From positions 124,001-188,000 of the forward strand of contig NZ_FNHG01000004.1 of NCBI RefSeq assembly GCF_900103475.1: a stretch of DNA of 64,000 nucleotides, in the 5' to 3' direction. Each line of letters starts with the position of its first letter. The stretch's first letter is position 1. The notes beneath the pieces were generated by a model. The model saw nothing but the letters and a program-made list of their open reading frames with translations, had not been told where the DNA came from and ran no database searches. The stretch comes from Maricaulis salignorans. GTDB taxonomy: Bacteria > Pseudomonadota > Alphaproteobacteria > Caulobacterales > Maricaulaceae. The translations under genes were made by a program, and so were the position numbers. Of the stretch, positions 50,352-57,036 are shown one piece after another.

Positions 50352-51365
50352 CTAAAACCCTTCAAGCACCAGCTTGCCCTTGGCCTTGCCGCTTTCCAGG
50401 ATTGCATGGGCGCGCTTGAGATTTTCGGCATTGACCAGGCCGAGCGTCTGCGTGGCGGTGGATTTGATCTTGCCGGCATCGAGCAGGGCCGCGACCTCGG
50501 TCAGGATCTCGCCCTGGCGCGCGATATCGGGCGTGGTGAAAAGGGAGCGGGTGAACATCAACTCCCAATGGATCGAGATTGCCTTGGCCTTGAAGGGTCT
50601 GATGTCGAAATGCTCGGGATCATCGATCAGGCCGAAACGGCCCTGCGGCGCGATAAATTCGGAGATTTGCGAGACATAGCTGTCGGAATAATTGGTCGAG
50701 AAGACGAAGGACGGCGCACCAATCCCGAGGGCCTCGATCTGGGCGGCCAAAGGCTGGGAATGGTCGATGGCGTGATGGGCGCCCAGCGATTTGACCCAGG
50801 CTTGCGTCTCCGCCCGTGAGGCGGTGGCGATGACGGTGAGGTCCGTCAGGGCGCGCAAGAGCTGGATCGCGATCGAGCCGACACCGCCGGCGCCGCCAAT
50901 GATGACAATCGCCTTTGCCGCGCCGGGCACCGCATCATTGACGCGCAAGCGGTCGAACAGCATTTCATGCGCCGTCAGCGCGGTCAGTGGCAGGGCCGCC
51001 GCTTCGGCATGGCTCGCCGAGACCGGGGCGCGGCCGACAATGCGGGCATCAACGAGATGATATTCGGCATTGGTGCCGGGCCGGTTGATCGCACCGGCAT
51101 ACCAGACCTGGTCGCCCGGCTTGAAACCGCTGACCTGGTCACCCGCCTCGACGACTTCGCCGACGGCGTCCCAGCCAAGGATTTCCGGCGCATCACCGGC
51201 AGGCGCCCGGGCGGCGCGAATTTTGACGTCAACAGGATTGACGGAGACGGCAGCAACCTTGACCAGAAGGTCATGGCCGCTCGCTGCCGGGCGTTCGATC
51301 TGCAGGTCGATCAGGGATTGCGCATCTTCGATCGGGAGGGATTTCTTGTAGCCGACGGCTTTCAT
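50352..51365 (-). CDS. Zinc-type alcohol dehydrogenase-like quinone oxidoreductase (MDR family)
   Basis: 337 residues from MKAVGYKKSLPIED, the usual family start; ATG 51398, 11 codons earlier, has an equally good ribosome-binding site (AGGAG). Features: GroES-like N-terminal half (VSVNPVDVKIRAARAPAGDA) and NADPH-binding motif VIIGGAGGVGSIAIQLLRAL. No cysteine cluster for structural zinc is seen, so it is of the quinone-reductase type. It would reduce quinones or reactive carbonyls using NADPH. It is divergent from a LysR regulator, which probably controls it. Confidence 0.92.
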   Translation of the reverse strand: MKAVGYKKSLPIEDAQSLIDLQIERPAASGHDLLVKVAAVSVNPVDVKIRAARAPAGDAPEILGWDAVGEVVEAGDQVSGFKPGDQVWYAGAINRPGTNAEYHLVDARIVGRAPVSASHAEAAALPLTALTAHEMLFDRLRVNDAVPGAAKAIVIIGGAGGVGSIAIQLLRALTDLTVIATASRAETQAWVKSLGAHHAIDHSQPLAAQIEALGIGAPSFVFSTNYSDSYVSQISEFIAPQGRFGLIDDPEHFDIRPFKAKAISIHWELMFTRSLFTTPDIARQGEILTEVAALLDAGKIKSTATQTLGLVNAENLKRAHAILESGKAKGKLVLEGF

Positions 51366-51398
51366 GGCGTGTGTCCTTGGGTCCGGGGGGCGGGTCAT

Positions 51399-51495
51399 GG
51401 CGCTCGCTCCTTTTGGTTTGTGAGGATGAGATAACCCCTCGCAAACTTCGGATAAACGACCTAAAACGGAAATAACAATCCGGATAATCCGTATA
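51399..51495. promoter_or_regulatory. Divergent promoter/operator between oxidoreductase and LysR genes
   Basis: A 130-bp AT-rich gap. CCGGATAATCCG (51480-51491) is an inverted repeat with the CGGAT/ATCCG arms one base apart. CGGATAAACGACCTAAAACGG just upstream (51450-51470) repeats the CGGAT word. Such T-N11-A-type dyads are expected for a LysR-type binding site. TATAAT at 51492-51497 overlaps the LysR start codon itself. Confidence 0.5.
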
Positions 51496-52380
51496 ATGCT
51501 CGACAATATCGCCCTATTCCTGCTCATCGTCGAAAAGGGCAGCCTGACCGCCGCCGGCCGCGAGGCCGGGCTGTCGCCGACCACCGTGTCGGAACGGCTC
51601 GCGGCGCTCGAAGCGCATTACGGCGTCGTCCTGCTCAACCGCACGACCCGGGCGATCAGCCTGACCGAAGAAGGCCGCACCCTGATCGAGGGCGCCAAGC
51701 GGGTGCTGGGCGAGGTCGAGGATCTCGACAGCCGGATCCGCTTTGGGGCGCAAAACCTCTCGGGCCCGATCCGCCTCAGCGCGCCCAGTGATCTGGGCCG
51801 CAATCTCGTCTCGGACGCGGTCTCGAGCTTCCTGGCCAAACATCCCGGCATCACGGTCGAGCTCCTGCTGAGCGACAGCTATATCGACATTGTCGGCCAG
51901 GGCATTGATATCGCCGTACGCTTCGGCGAGATCATCGACAGCACGCTGCGCAGCCGGCAGCTCAAGGCCCGGCGACGGGTGATCTGCGCCGCGCCAGCCT
52001 ATATCCAGGCCCATGGCGCGCCGAAGAAACCGGTCGATCTGAAGAGCCATAATTGTCTGCTGATGCGCTTCGGCGGCAATCTCGACAATCTCTGGCGGCT
52101 CAGCGCCAACGGGGTGAAGCAGATCGTCACCGTGCGCGGCGATCGGGTCGCCAATGACGGCGCCCTGGTGCATCAATGGGCCCTCGAGGGCCATGGCATC
52201 GCGCTGAAATCCGAACTCGATATCGCCCCCGACCTCCAGGCCGGCCGCCTCGTCGAACTCCTCCCCGACTACGCCCCGCCCCCCAGCCCGGTCCAGCTCC
52301 TCCTCCCCCCCGGCCGCACCCAGCCCCGCCGCGTCCGCGCGCTGACGGATCATCTGGCGCAGGCGATTGATGGCGCTTGA
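51496..52380 (+). CDS. LysR-family transcriptional regulator
   Basis: 294 residues. The winged helix-turn-helix (LTAAGREAGLSPTTVSERLA) is complete, and the effector-binding domain starts at SGPIRLSAPSDLGRNLVSDA. MLDNIALFLLIVEKGS is typical, but no ribosome-binding site precedes it and TATAAT overlaps the ATG, so this mRNA may be leaderless or start elsewhere. It would regulate itself and the divergent oxidoreductase. The last 19 bases of the gene are the first copy of a 21-bp direct repeat that also marks the far end of the accessory island. Confidence 0.92.
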   Translation: MLDNIALFLLIVEKGSLTAAGREAGLSPTTVSERLAALEAHYGVVLLNRTTRAISLTEEGRTLIEGAKRVLGEVEDLDSRIRFGAQNLSGPIRLSAPSDLGRNLVSDAVSSFLAKHPGITVELLLSDSYIDIVGQGIDIAVRFGEIIDSTLRSRQLKARRRVICAAPAYIQAHGAPKKPVDLKSHNCLLMRFGGNLDNLWRLSANGVKQIVTVRGDRVANDGALVHQWALEGHGIALKSELDIAPDLQAGRLVELLPDYAPPPSPVQLLLPPGRTQPRRVRALTDHLAQAIDGA

Positions 52381-52382
52381 GG
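52362..52382 (+). repeat. Island-flanking direct repeat, left copy
   Basis: A 21-bp sequence starting GGCGATTGATG and ending GCGCTTGAGG, overlapping the LysR stop codon (TGA at 52378-52380). An exact copy is at 56277-56297, and similarity continues for about 25 bp (GGGCGGC, ACATGC). The two copies enclose 3.9 kb of foreign-looking DNA. Confidence 0.85.
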
Positions 52383-52592
52383 AGGGTGGGAGTGGGGGCG
52401 GCAACATGCCCGTCATCGGTTGAAAGGAAAGACTTGCTCAGAAAGTCCGCCCGAGCGCTCAAGGCCCCGCCAGGAATCAACAATGGAAGCCTCGCGCCCG
52501 GTTAGTCAGGCACCCAAGCCCAGGATGAGGAGCATCCAACCATATTGACGTTTGGAATCCATACCTCGCTCCTTACCTATTCTTCGTCCGCG
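52383..52592. other. Left end of the accessory island, no gene
   Basis: 210 bp with no ORF of quality. It contains GGCACCCAAG at about 52510, which on the minus strand reads CTTGGGTGCCTGAC, close to half of the type-2 cassette end and perhaps a decayed copy. Confidence 0.45.
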
Positions 52593-52886
52593 AAAAAACG
52601 GGGACACTCACCACTTCGTGCCGCGAGAATCCCGTCCAGCAAACCGGCCCGAGCGGCCAGGCCCCGCCTTGAAAACCATGCCTGCATCCGGCCAGACTGG
52701 ACTTGTCTCGTCAAGGGTCCTGACCGCGCAGCGGCGCTCCCGCGCCCTTGACGAGACACGTCCAGTCTGGCGCCCTGCTTGGCAAGGGTTTCAGGGATGG
52801 CTCTACCCGGCGCGGACGCGTTTTGAAGGAGATCGCGGCTCTCAAGAATTTCGGTGCTGGAAAATGGCGTGTGTCCCCGTTTTTTT
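52593..52886. repeat. Hairpin element R3, copy A (type-1 ends)
   Basis: About 294 bp. Left end AAAAAACGGGGACACTCACC, right end the inverted GTGTGTCCCCGTTTTTTT. Core hairpin arms at 52692-52717 and 52745-52770 (26 bases, one mismatch) with a loop of 27 bases. It is almost identical to copy C (54984-55277), including length and the outer GGTGCTGGAAAATGGC segment. It may be expressed as a structured RNA or act as DNA; it has no ORF with a ribosome-binding site. Confidence 0.85.
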
Positions 52887-53041
52887 GCGGGAGCGGTAAG
52901 GGGGCGTGGCGTTTGGCGCGGCTGGTTTTTTTGGGGAAACCGGATGCGATTTCAGCGGGTTGAAAAAATGTGTGCAACTGGAGATTTTTGGTTGTGCGGG
53001 CGGGAAGTGCGTTTAGGGTGGGGTGGAGATTGGGGGATGGA

Positions 53042-53914
53042 ATGCGGTATTGGGAAAGTCTCATTTTTTTGAACATCGTTATGCTGGGTCTGACCGCCTG
53101 TTCGGGCAGTGACAGCAGCGCGCTTGCGTGCACCGATTGCCCCTCGTTTGTCGAGATTCCCGCTGGCGAGATGATGTTGGGTTCCGAGCCCGGTCCCGAC
53201 GACTCTGATGGCTCGATACTCTCCAGACAGAGCTACTCTATCTCAGCACCGTTCTATGCCTCACGCTATGAAATTACGCACTCAGATTGGCGTGCGTGTC
53301 GGGACGCGGGTGTTTGTCCGGAGTCACGAGTTGGCCTGCGTATCAGATTTTGGGACCGCTTCTTCACACCCGATGAACGTGTGCCAATCACAATGCTCAC
53401 GATGGGTGAGATCCAGCTCTATATCGGGTGGTTGTCTGCCCGGACCGGATTGAATTGCCGCCTGCCGACTGAATTCGAGTGGGAATACATGGCTAGAGCC
53501 GGTTCGACCGACGAATTCCATTTCGGGCCAGCCTCGACCTATCGTGACGCCAACTTTGACGATTTGGCAACTTGCTATCCTGAAGTCCCCGGCGAGCGTT
53601 GCCGACCCGATCCTGCTGCCGACGCGAGGGATTACCGCAATTGGCTCCGGTCCGTCGGGTCATATTCTCCGAATGCGTGGGGCTTGTACGATATTCACGG
53701 GAACGCAAGTGAGCTCACAAGTTCTTGCTCGACCGGGCCAGGTTCGGAGGCGCGCTCTGTAGCGTCAACCGATTGCGAGTATTTTGTCGTACGTGGTGGT
53801 AGTTTTGTCTCACCCGCTAGACTTTCGCGCCTTTCATCGAGGGGCGCACTCGCAAAAGGCACCTTGGATCATGTCTGGTTGGGGTTTCGACTTATCTGTG
53901 ACGCAAAAATTTGA
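53042..53914 (+). CDS. SUMF1/formylglycine-generating-enzyme-fold lipoprotein
   Basis: 290 residues, from ATG 53042 after GGGGG. A lipoprotein signal (FLNIVMLGLTAC, cysteine after LTA). The domain is FGE-sulfatase/SUMF1: FVEIPAGEMMLGSEPG, FYASRYEITHSDWRACRDAG, LPTEFEWEYMARAGS, GLYDIHGNASELTSS and RGGSF..GFRLI. The usual HGNVWEW signature is altered to HGNASELT, and no FGE active-site cysteine pair is evident, so it is likely a binding or structural variant and not an active sulphatase activator. Codon use is AT-richer than neighbours. Its TGA runs straight into the next cassette end (53914). Confidence 0.82.
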   Translation: MRYWESLIFLNIVMLGLTACSGSDSSALACTDCPSFVEIPAGEMMLGSEPGPDDSDGSILSRQSYSISAPFYASRYEITHSDWRACRDAGVCPESRVGLRIRFWDRFFTPDERVPITMLTMGEIQLYIGWLSARTGLNCRLPTEFEWEYMARAGSTDEFHFGPASTYRDANFDDLATCYPEVPGERCRPDPAADARDYRNWLRSVGSYSPNAWGLYDIHGNASELTSSCSTGPGSEARSVASTDCEYFVVRGGSFVSPARLSRLSSRGALAKGTLDHVWLGFRLICDAKI

Positions 53915-53932
53915 AAAACTGGGGACACACGC
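53914..53932. repeat. Type-1 cassette end
   Basis: AAAAACTGGGGACACACGC, the same polarity as the left end of R3 copies A and C and inverted relative to GTGTGTCCCCG at 52869. It begins on the last base of the SUMF1-like gene's stop codon. The following 100 bp (to 54037) contain no gene. Confidence 0.7.
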
Positions 53933-54037
53933 AATTTATCCCTAATAATACCCGCAAGGGTTGTAATTTGAGGGGCGCATGCTAGTCTGACGGCTATGGC
54001 TCGCCAGGCGCGCATCGTACTTCCCGGCTATCCGAAT

Positions 54038-54358
54038 AAATGGTGACAGGCACCAATTCTGACCGCCCGGCCATCCTCGTCGGGATGGATGGGGGCAGAG
54101 CGGCGTGCGGATCAGGCCAGCGCGGGGCCAGAGCCCGCCCTGAAAACCATGCCGGGATCCGGCCAGGCTGGACTTATCGAGTCAAGGGTCCTGACCGCGC
54201 AGCGGCGCTTCGCGCCCTTGACTCGATAAGTCCAGCCTGGCGCCCTGCTTGGCAAGGGTTTCAGGGATCGCTCTGCCGGTGCGGGCCGGGCGGGATGGGG
54301 AATTCGATTGATATTATTGATGCTTGGCCCTCCACAATGGGTGCCTGTCACCATTTAT
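54038..54358. repeat. Hairpin element R3, copy B (type-2 ends)
   Basis: 321 bp. Left end AAATGGTGACAGGCACC, right end AATGGGTGCCTGTCACCATT. Core hairpin arms 54163-54188 and 54215-54240 are perfectly complementary over 26 bases with the same 26-base loop as copy C. The arms differ from copy C at four positions, each compensated on the other side. The right flank TTATTGATGCTTGGC recurs at 18.14 and 55.3 kb. Confidence 0.87.
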
Positions 54359-54406
54359 TTGTGGACGATGACGGGATATTGCACCAGGTATACGGAGATG
54401 CCTGTA

Positions 54407-54790
54407 ATGAATAGGATTTCATTTGTTTTGATTGGCTGTGTCGTTACATTCTTGTCTGGGATATTTTTATTGTCTTTCAAAAATAACGACCCTTACCCTG
54501 TAAGTCTTGAGCAACTGCAGAATTACCGCCGTTTTCACGACTTTGCGGGTCGATCTGTATTGGCGGCAGGTGTGTTGACGTACGATGGCGGCGCATTTTT
54601 CTTGTCAGACGAGATAGATGGACATCACTGGGTTATTGAAATCGACTTGGAAGATGCGGATATGCGCCAGTGCATGTTACAAATGGTTGGAATGAATTTC
54701 GTAATCGTGACTGGAGACTTTTTGGCCAATGCTCGGTTGGAAAATATAGAACAGGTGACTGGCGGAGGGATTGCGTGTTTCGCGAACTGA
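54407..54790 (+). CDS. Small membrane-anchored cassette protein of unknown function
   Basis: 127 residues from ATG 54407 (MNRISFVLIGCVV), which has GGAG nine bases upstream; ATG 54398 is three codons earlier. One N-terminal membrane segment (VLIGCVVTFLSGIFLLSF), then a soluble part with ALLTYDGGAFFLSDE-like YDGGAFFLSDEIDGHHWVIE and a C-terminal ENIEQVTGGGIACF. Clearly AT-rich (about 45% GC) against the 60-65% of the chromosome, so horizontally acquired. Type-2 ends lie on both sides. No family recognised. Confidence 0.7.
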   Translation: MNRISFVLIGCVVTFLSGIFLLSFKNNDPYPVSLEQLQNYRRFHDFAGRSVLAAGVLTYDGGAFFLSDEIDGHHWVIEIDLEDADMRQCMLQMVGMNFVIVTGDFLANARLENIEQVTGGGIACFAN

Positions 54791-54873
54791 GAATTCGGAA
54801 AAATTTGGGACAGGCGGCAAATATTAGTGGTGACAGCTTGGATTCAACCGGGCGGCGCAACGGTCCTGACAGA

Positions 54874-54899
54874 AATGGATGGTGACAGGCACCCATTAA
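54874..54899. repeat. Type-2 cassette end
   Basis: AATGGATGGTGACAGGCACC followed by CATTAA, inverted relative to the end at 54336-54358. It lies 83 bp after the stop of the 54407-54790 gene. The 80 bp to the next element contain no gene. Confidence 0.75.
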
Positions 54900-54983
54900 T
54901 CCGGCCGGTCAGATCGCCACGCGTGCGACCTCCAATGACGCCAATGCCTGGGACAGGCATGTCAATCTGGACCTGCTCTACGG

Positions 54984-55277
54984 AAAAAAAGCGGGGACAC
55001 TCATCATTTCGTGCCGCGAGAATCCAGTCCAGCAAACCGGCCCGAGCGGCCAGGCCCCGCCGTGAAAACCATGCCTGCATCCGGCCAGACTGGACTTGTC
55101 TCGTCAAGGGTCCTGACCGCGCAGCGGCGCTTCGCGCCCTTGACGAGACAAGTCCAGTCTGGCGCCCTGCTTGGCAAGGGTTTCAGGGCTCGCTCTGCCC
55201 GGCGCGGACGCGTTTTGAAGGAGATCGCGCCTTTCAAGAATTTGGGTGCTGGAAAATGGCGTGTGTCCCCGTTTATT
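54984..55277. repeat. Hairpin element R3, copy C (type-1 ends)
   Basis: About 294 bp, nearly identical to copy A. Left end AAAAAAAGCGGGGACACTCA, right end GTGTGTCCCCGTTTATT. Hairpin arms 55085-55110 and 55137-55162 are perfectly complementary over 26 bases. The loop also contains GGCGC TTC GCGCC, an alternative small hairpin. Confidence 0.87.
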
Positions 55278-55290
55278 CTTGTAAGTCGGT

Positions 55291-55337
55291 ATTATTGATA
55301 CTTGGCTTGAAGAAATGGGTGCCTGTCACCATTTATT
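55291..55337. repeat. Type-2 element end, truncated
   Basis: ATTATTGATACTTGGCTTGA followed by AATGGGTGCCTGTCACCATT, the conserved right flank and right end of type-2 elements without the hairpin. It abuts the stop codon of the converging small gene (55340). Confidence 0.75.
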
Positions 55338-55339
55338 CA

Positions 55340-55570
55340 TCAACGCAAACAATGCGGCCATTCTTCGAGCACCCATTGCGATTTCTCGATGCCGAAATCC
55401 TCTTCGCCAACAAGCATTGCTATATCTAGGGTGTCTTGCAATTCATCGCGGTAGGAGACGGTCTCGTCACCCCGAAGGAAGAACACATAGAATCCCTCGG
55501 GCCACTCTTCGATTCGTAAGGTCGTCTTCGTCCCGTTTTTGTAGACTGATGCAGTGTAACCAAGTTTCAT
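55340..55570 (-). CDS. 76-residue cassette protein of unknown function
   Basis: A small, acidic, soluble protein beginning MKLGYTASVYKNGTKTTLRI, with WPEGFYVFFLRGDETVSYRD and a Trp-containing end (EKSQWVLEEWP). The ribosome-binding site GAGG is seven bases before the ATG. The AT-rich codon use is unlike the core genes. Its stop codon directly touches a type-2 cassette end. The size and composition would fit an anti-toxin or an immunity-like protein, but nothing supports this specifically. Confidence 0.6.
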   Translation of the reverse strand: MKLGYTASVYKNGTKTTLRIEEWPEGFYVFFLRGDETVSYRDELQDTLDIAMLVGEEDFGIEKSQWVLEEWPHCLR

Positions 55571-55612
55571 TAATCGTCCTCACGGAATTCATAGCGATGT
55601 TGATCGCCCGGG

Positions 55613-55703
55613 AAAAAACTGGGACACTCACCGTTAAATTTGATGATATGCCCGTTAATTCAGCTGTTTAGAAGCACCAAAATGGTGTGTATCCCCGCTT
55701 TTT
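55613..55703. repeat. Short type-1 element
   Basis: 91 bp bounded by AAAAAACTGGGACACTCACC and the inverted GTGTGTATCCCCGCTTTTT, with only 50 bases between and no R3 hairpin. Either a deleted element or a minimal form. Confidence 0.65.
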
Positions 55704-55737
55704 CCCGCCCATTTTTTCCAACGACTGCAACCCACCG

Positions 55738-56175
55738 CTAATGGCTTTTTCCTAGTCGCAGAATGGACACCGCAGGAACGCTTGCCTGCGCGTCGCCCGA
55801 ACATAACCCCGGCACAACGGCTTGCCCGGAAACCTCAACCAGGACATCGAGTGCATCCTCATTCACGGACCAACGTGCCTGACGAACGTCCTGAACCTGT
55901 TGATCGGTCAACGGGACATTGAGGCAACGCCCGTAGCTCGACCCAGACCCCTGGAATACCAACAAATACTCGCCCGGCCACAACCGAACCGTCACATTTG
56001 ACAGCCAAACCTGAGCACCATTCTCTACGTCGACGCCCCATTCCACAAAATCTTGGTAAGTCTCGATCACCTCATTGTTTTGGCCCATCCTCTGCGCATC
56101 ATTCGAACCCACGCACGCTGTGAGAACCATGGCCAATACGAAAGCGCCTGTTAGTCGAATAACGAGTCCAGTCAT
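55738..56175 (-). CDS. Cassette lipoprotein of unknown function
   Basis: 145 residues from ATG 56175, eight bases after GAGG; the frame continues upstream without a better start. A lipoprotein signal (LTGAFVLAMVLTACVGSND, lipobox LTAC). Mature part: EVIETYQDFVEWGVDVENGA, then a beta-rich region (VWLSNVTVRLWPGEYLLVFQ) and two further cysteines (GRCLNVPLT, PGLCSGDA). No family recognised; outer-membrane or periplasmic anchoring is predicted. Confidence 0.72.
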   Translation of the reverse strand: MTGLVIRLTGAFVLAMVLTACVGSNDAQRMGQNNEVIETYQDFVEWGVDVENGAQVWLSNVTVRLWPGEYLLVFQGSGSSYGRCLNVPLTDQQVQDVRQARWSVNEDALDVLVEVSGQAVVPGLCSGDAQASVPAVSILRLGKSH

Positions 56176-56242
56176 CGACATGCCCTCTGCTGACCATCGG
56201 TCCCATCTAGAGCCGGATTCGCATTCATAGCATCGGAGGAGA

Positions 56243-56262
56243 TGAGTGCCTGTCACCATTTA
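56243..56262. repeat. Type-2 cassette end at the right border of the island
   Basis: TGAGTGCCTGTCACCATTTA followed by a partial tandem GGGTCACCATTT, 14 bp before the right copy of the 21-bp direct repeat. Confidence 0.7.
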
Positions 56263-56276
56263 GGGGTCACCATTTG

Positions 56277-56297
56277 GGCGATTGATGGCGCTTGAGG
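56277..56297 (+). repeat. Island-flanking direct repeat, right copy
   Basis: The exact 21-bp match to 52362-52382 (the LysR gene end). Here it has no reading frame attached and is followed by GGCGGCGGGACATGC, similar to the sequence after the left copy. Confidence 0.85.
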
Positions 56298-56302
56298 GGC
56301 GG

Positions 56303-56424
56303 CGGGACATGCTCCGGCGTCCAGCCGGTGCGTGTCCCGACTTGCTGCGAGCGCGAGTGCCGGTGTTGGTGCATCACCCAAGTCGGGACACGCACCCGTT
56401 TCAGAGAAACGGGATCATGTCCCG
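56303..56424. repeat. Nested palindrome outside the island
   Basis: Three nested or adjacent stems: CGGGACATG (56303-56311) with CATGTCCCG (56416-56424); GGTGCGTGTCCCGACTTG (56327-56344) with its perfect complement at 56379-56396; and CCCGTTTC-AGA-GAAACGGG inside the right arm. It would fold into a branched hairpin of about 120 nt. No ORF. Found next to the island border and the stop of the DoxX-like gene, where it could also serve as terminator. Confidence 0.7.
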
Positions 56425-56450
56425 TGTGCCACGCTAATCGCAGCCGCCCC

Positions 56451-56882
56451 TCACCGCCCCACCATCTTCAGCAACGCGTCCCGGTCCAGCCAGGCCAGCA
56501 CCAGCGACAGTGCGAAGAAGGGCACCGCCATCATGAACAGCATCGGGCTGAACTCATAGCCGCCGCCGGGCGCGAAGGCGACGGGGGCGTTGATGCCGAG
56601 CCAGGGGGAGAGGTGGAAGACGAGGGCGCCGCCGGTGGCCCCGGCGGAGATCAGGGCACCGAGGCCGCGCAGGCGGCCGGTGAAGGTGGCGAGCAGGATG
56701 AGTGCGGCGGCGGCGATTTCGCTGACACCGACGACGAGGCGGATCACCGGCTCGAATAATTCAATGCCCGAATTCGCCGCGATATAGGCGAAGACCGGGT
56801 TGGCGGCGCCGAATTTCTGCACCCCCATGAAAAGCAGGAAGGCGGCGACAAGGATACCGAGGATGGCGGGAAGATATTTCAT
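56451..56882 (-). CDS. DoxX-like membrane protein
   Basis: 143 residues with four membrane segments: LPAILGILVAAFLLFMGVQK, LVVGVSEIAAAALILLATFT, LGALISAGATGGALVFHLSP and LFMMAVPFFALSLVLAWLDR. FMGVQKFGA plus GVSEIAAA is the DoxX/DoxD-like pattern. Role unknown; such proteins are often linked to quinone or redox stress. It reads toward the island and shares its upstream gap with the divergent MFS gene. Confidence 0.85.
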   Translation of the reverse strand: MKYLPAILGILVAAFLLFMGVQKFGAANPVFAYIAANSGIELFEPVIRLVVGVSEIAAAALILLATFTGRLRGLGALISAGATGGALVFHLSPWLGINAPVAFAPGGGYEFSPMLFMMAVPFFALSLVLAWLDRDALLKMVGR

Positions 56883-57012
56883 GTCATTCGCTCCAGACAG
56901 TGCGGAAGAGTTGGGTCATATCGCCCGGGAGTGGTTCGAGAAAACTTGCTTCAAGCCAGCATGTTGCTAGACAGTCCATGATGCCAGTCACATTCACGCA
57001 CCATAACAGTGA

Positions 57013-57018
57013 TATAAT
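57013..57018 (+). promoter_or_regulatory. Candidate -10 element for the MFS gene
   Basis: TATAAT in the 154-bp gap between the divergent DoxX-like and MFS genes, 19 bp before the MFS TTG start. No good -35 at 17 bp, so only tentative. Confidence 0.35.
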
Positions 57019-57036
57019 CGTGATCGCCGTTGCAAC

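Noticed and set aside
52552-53072. Short plus-strand frames across R3 copy A and similar frames across copies B and C (54040-54414, 54827-55429)
   Set aside because: They read through the hairpin palindrome, have no ribosome-binding site and different frames are open in different copies. Best explained as non-coding repeat.
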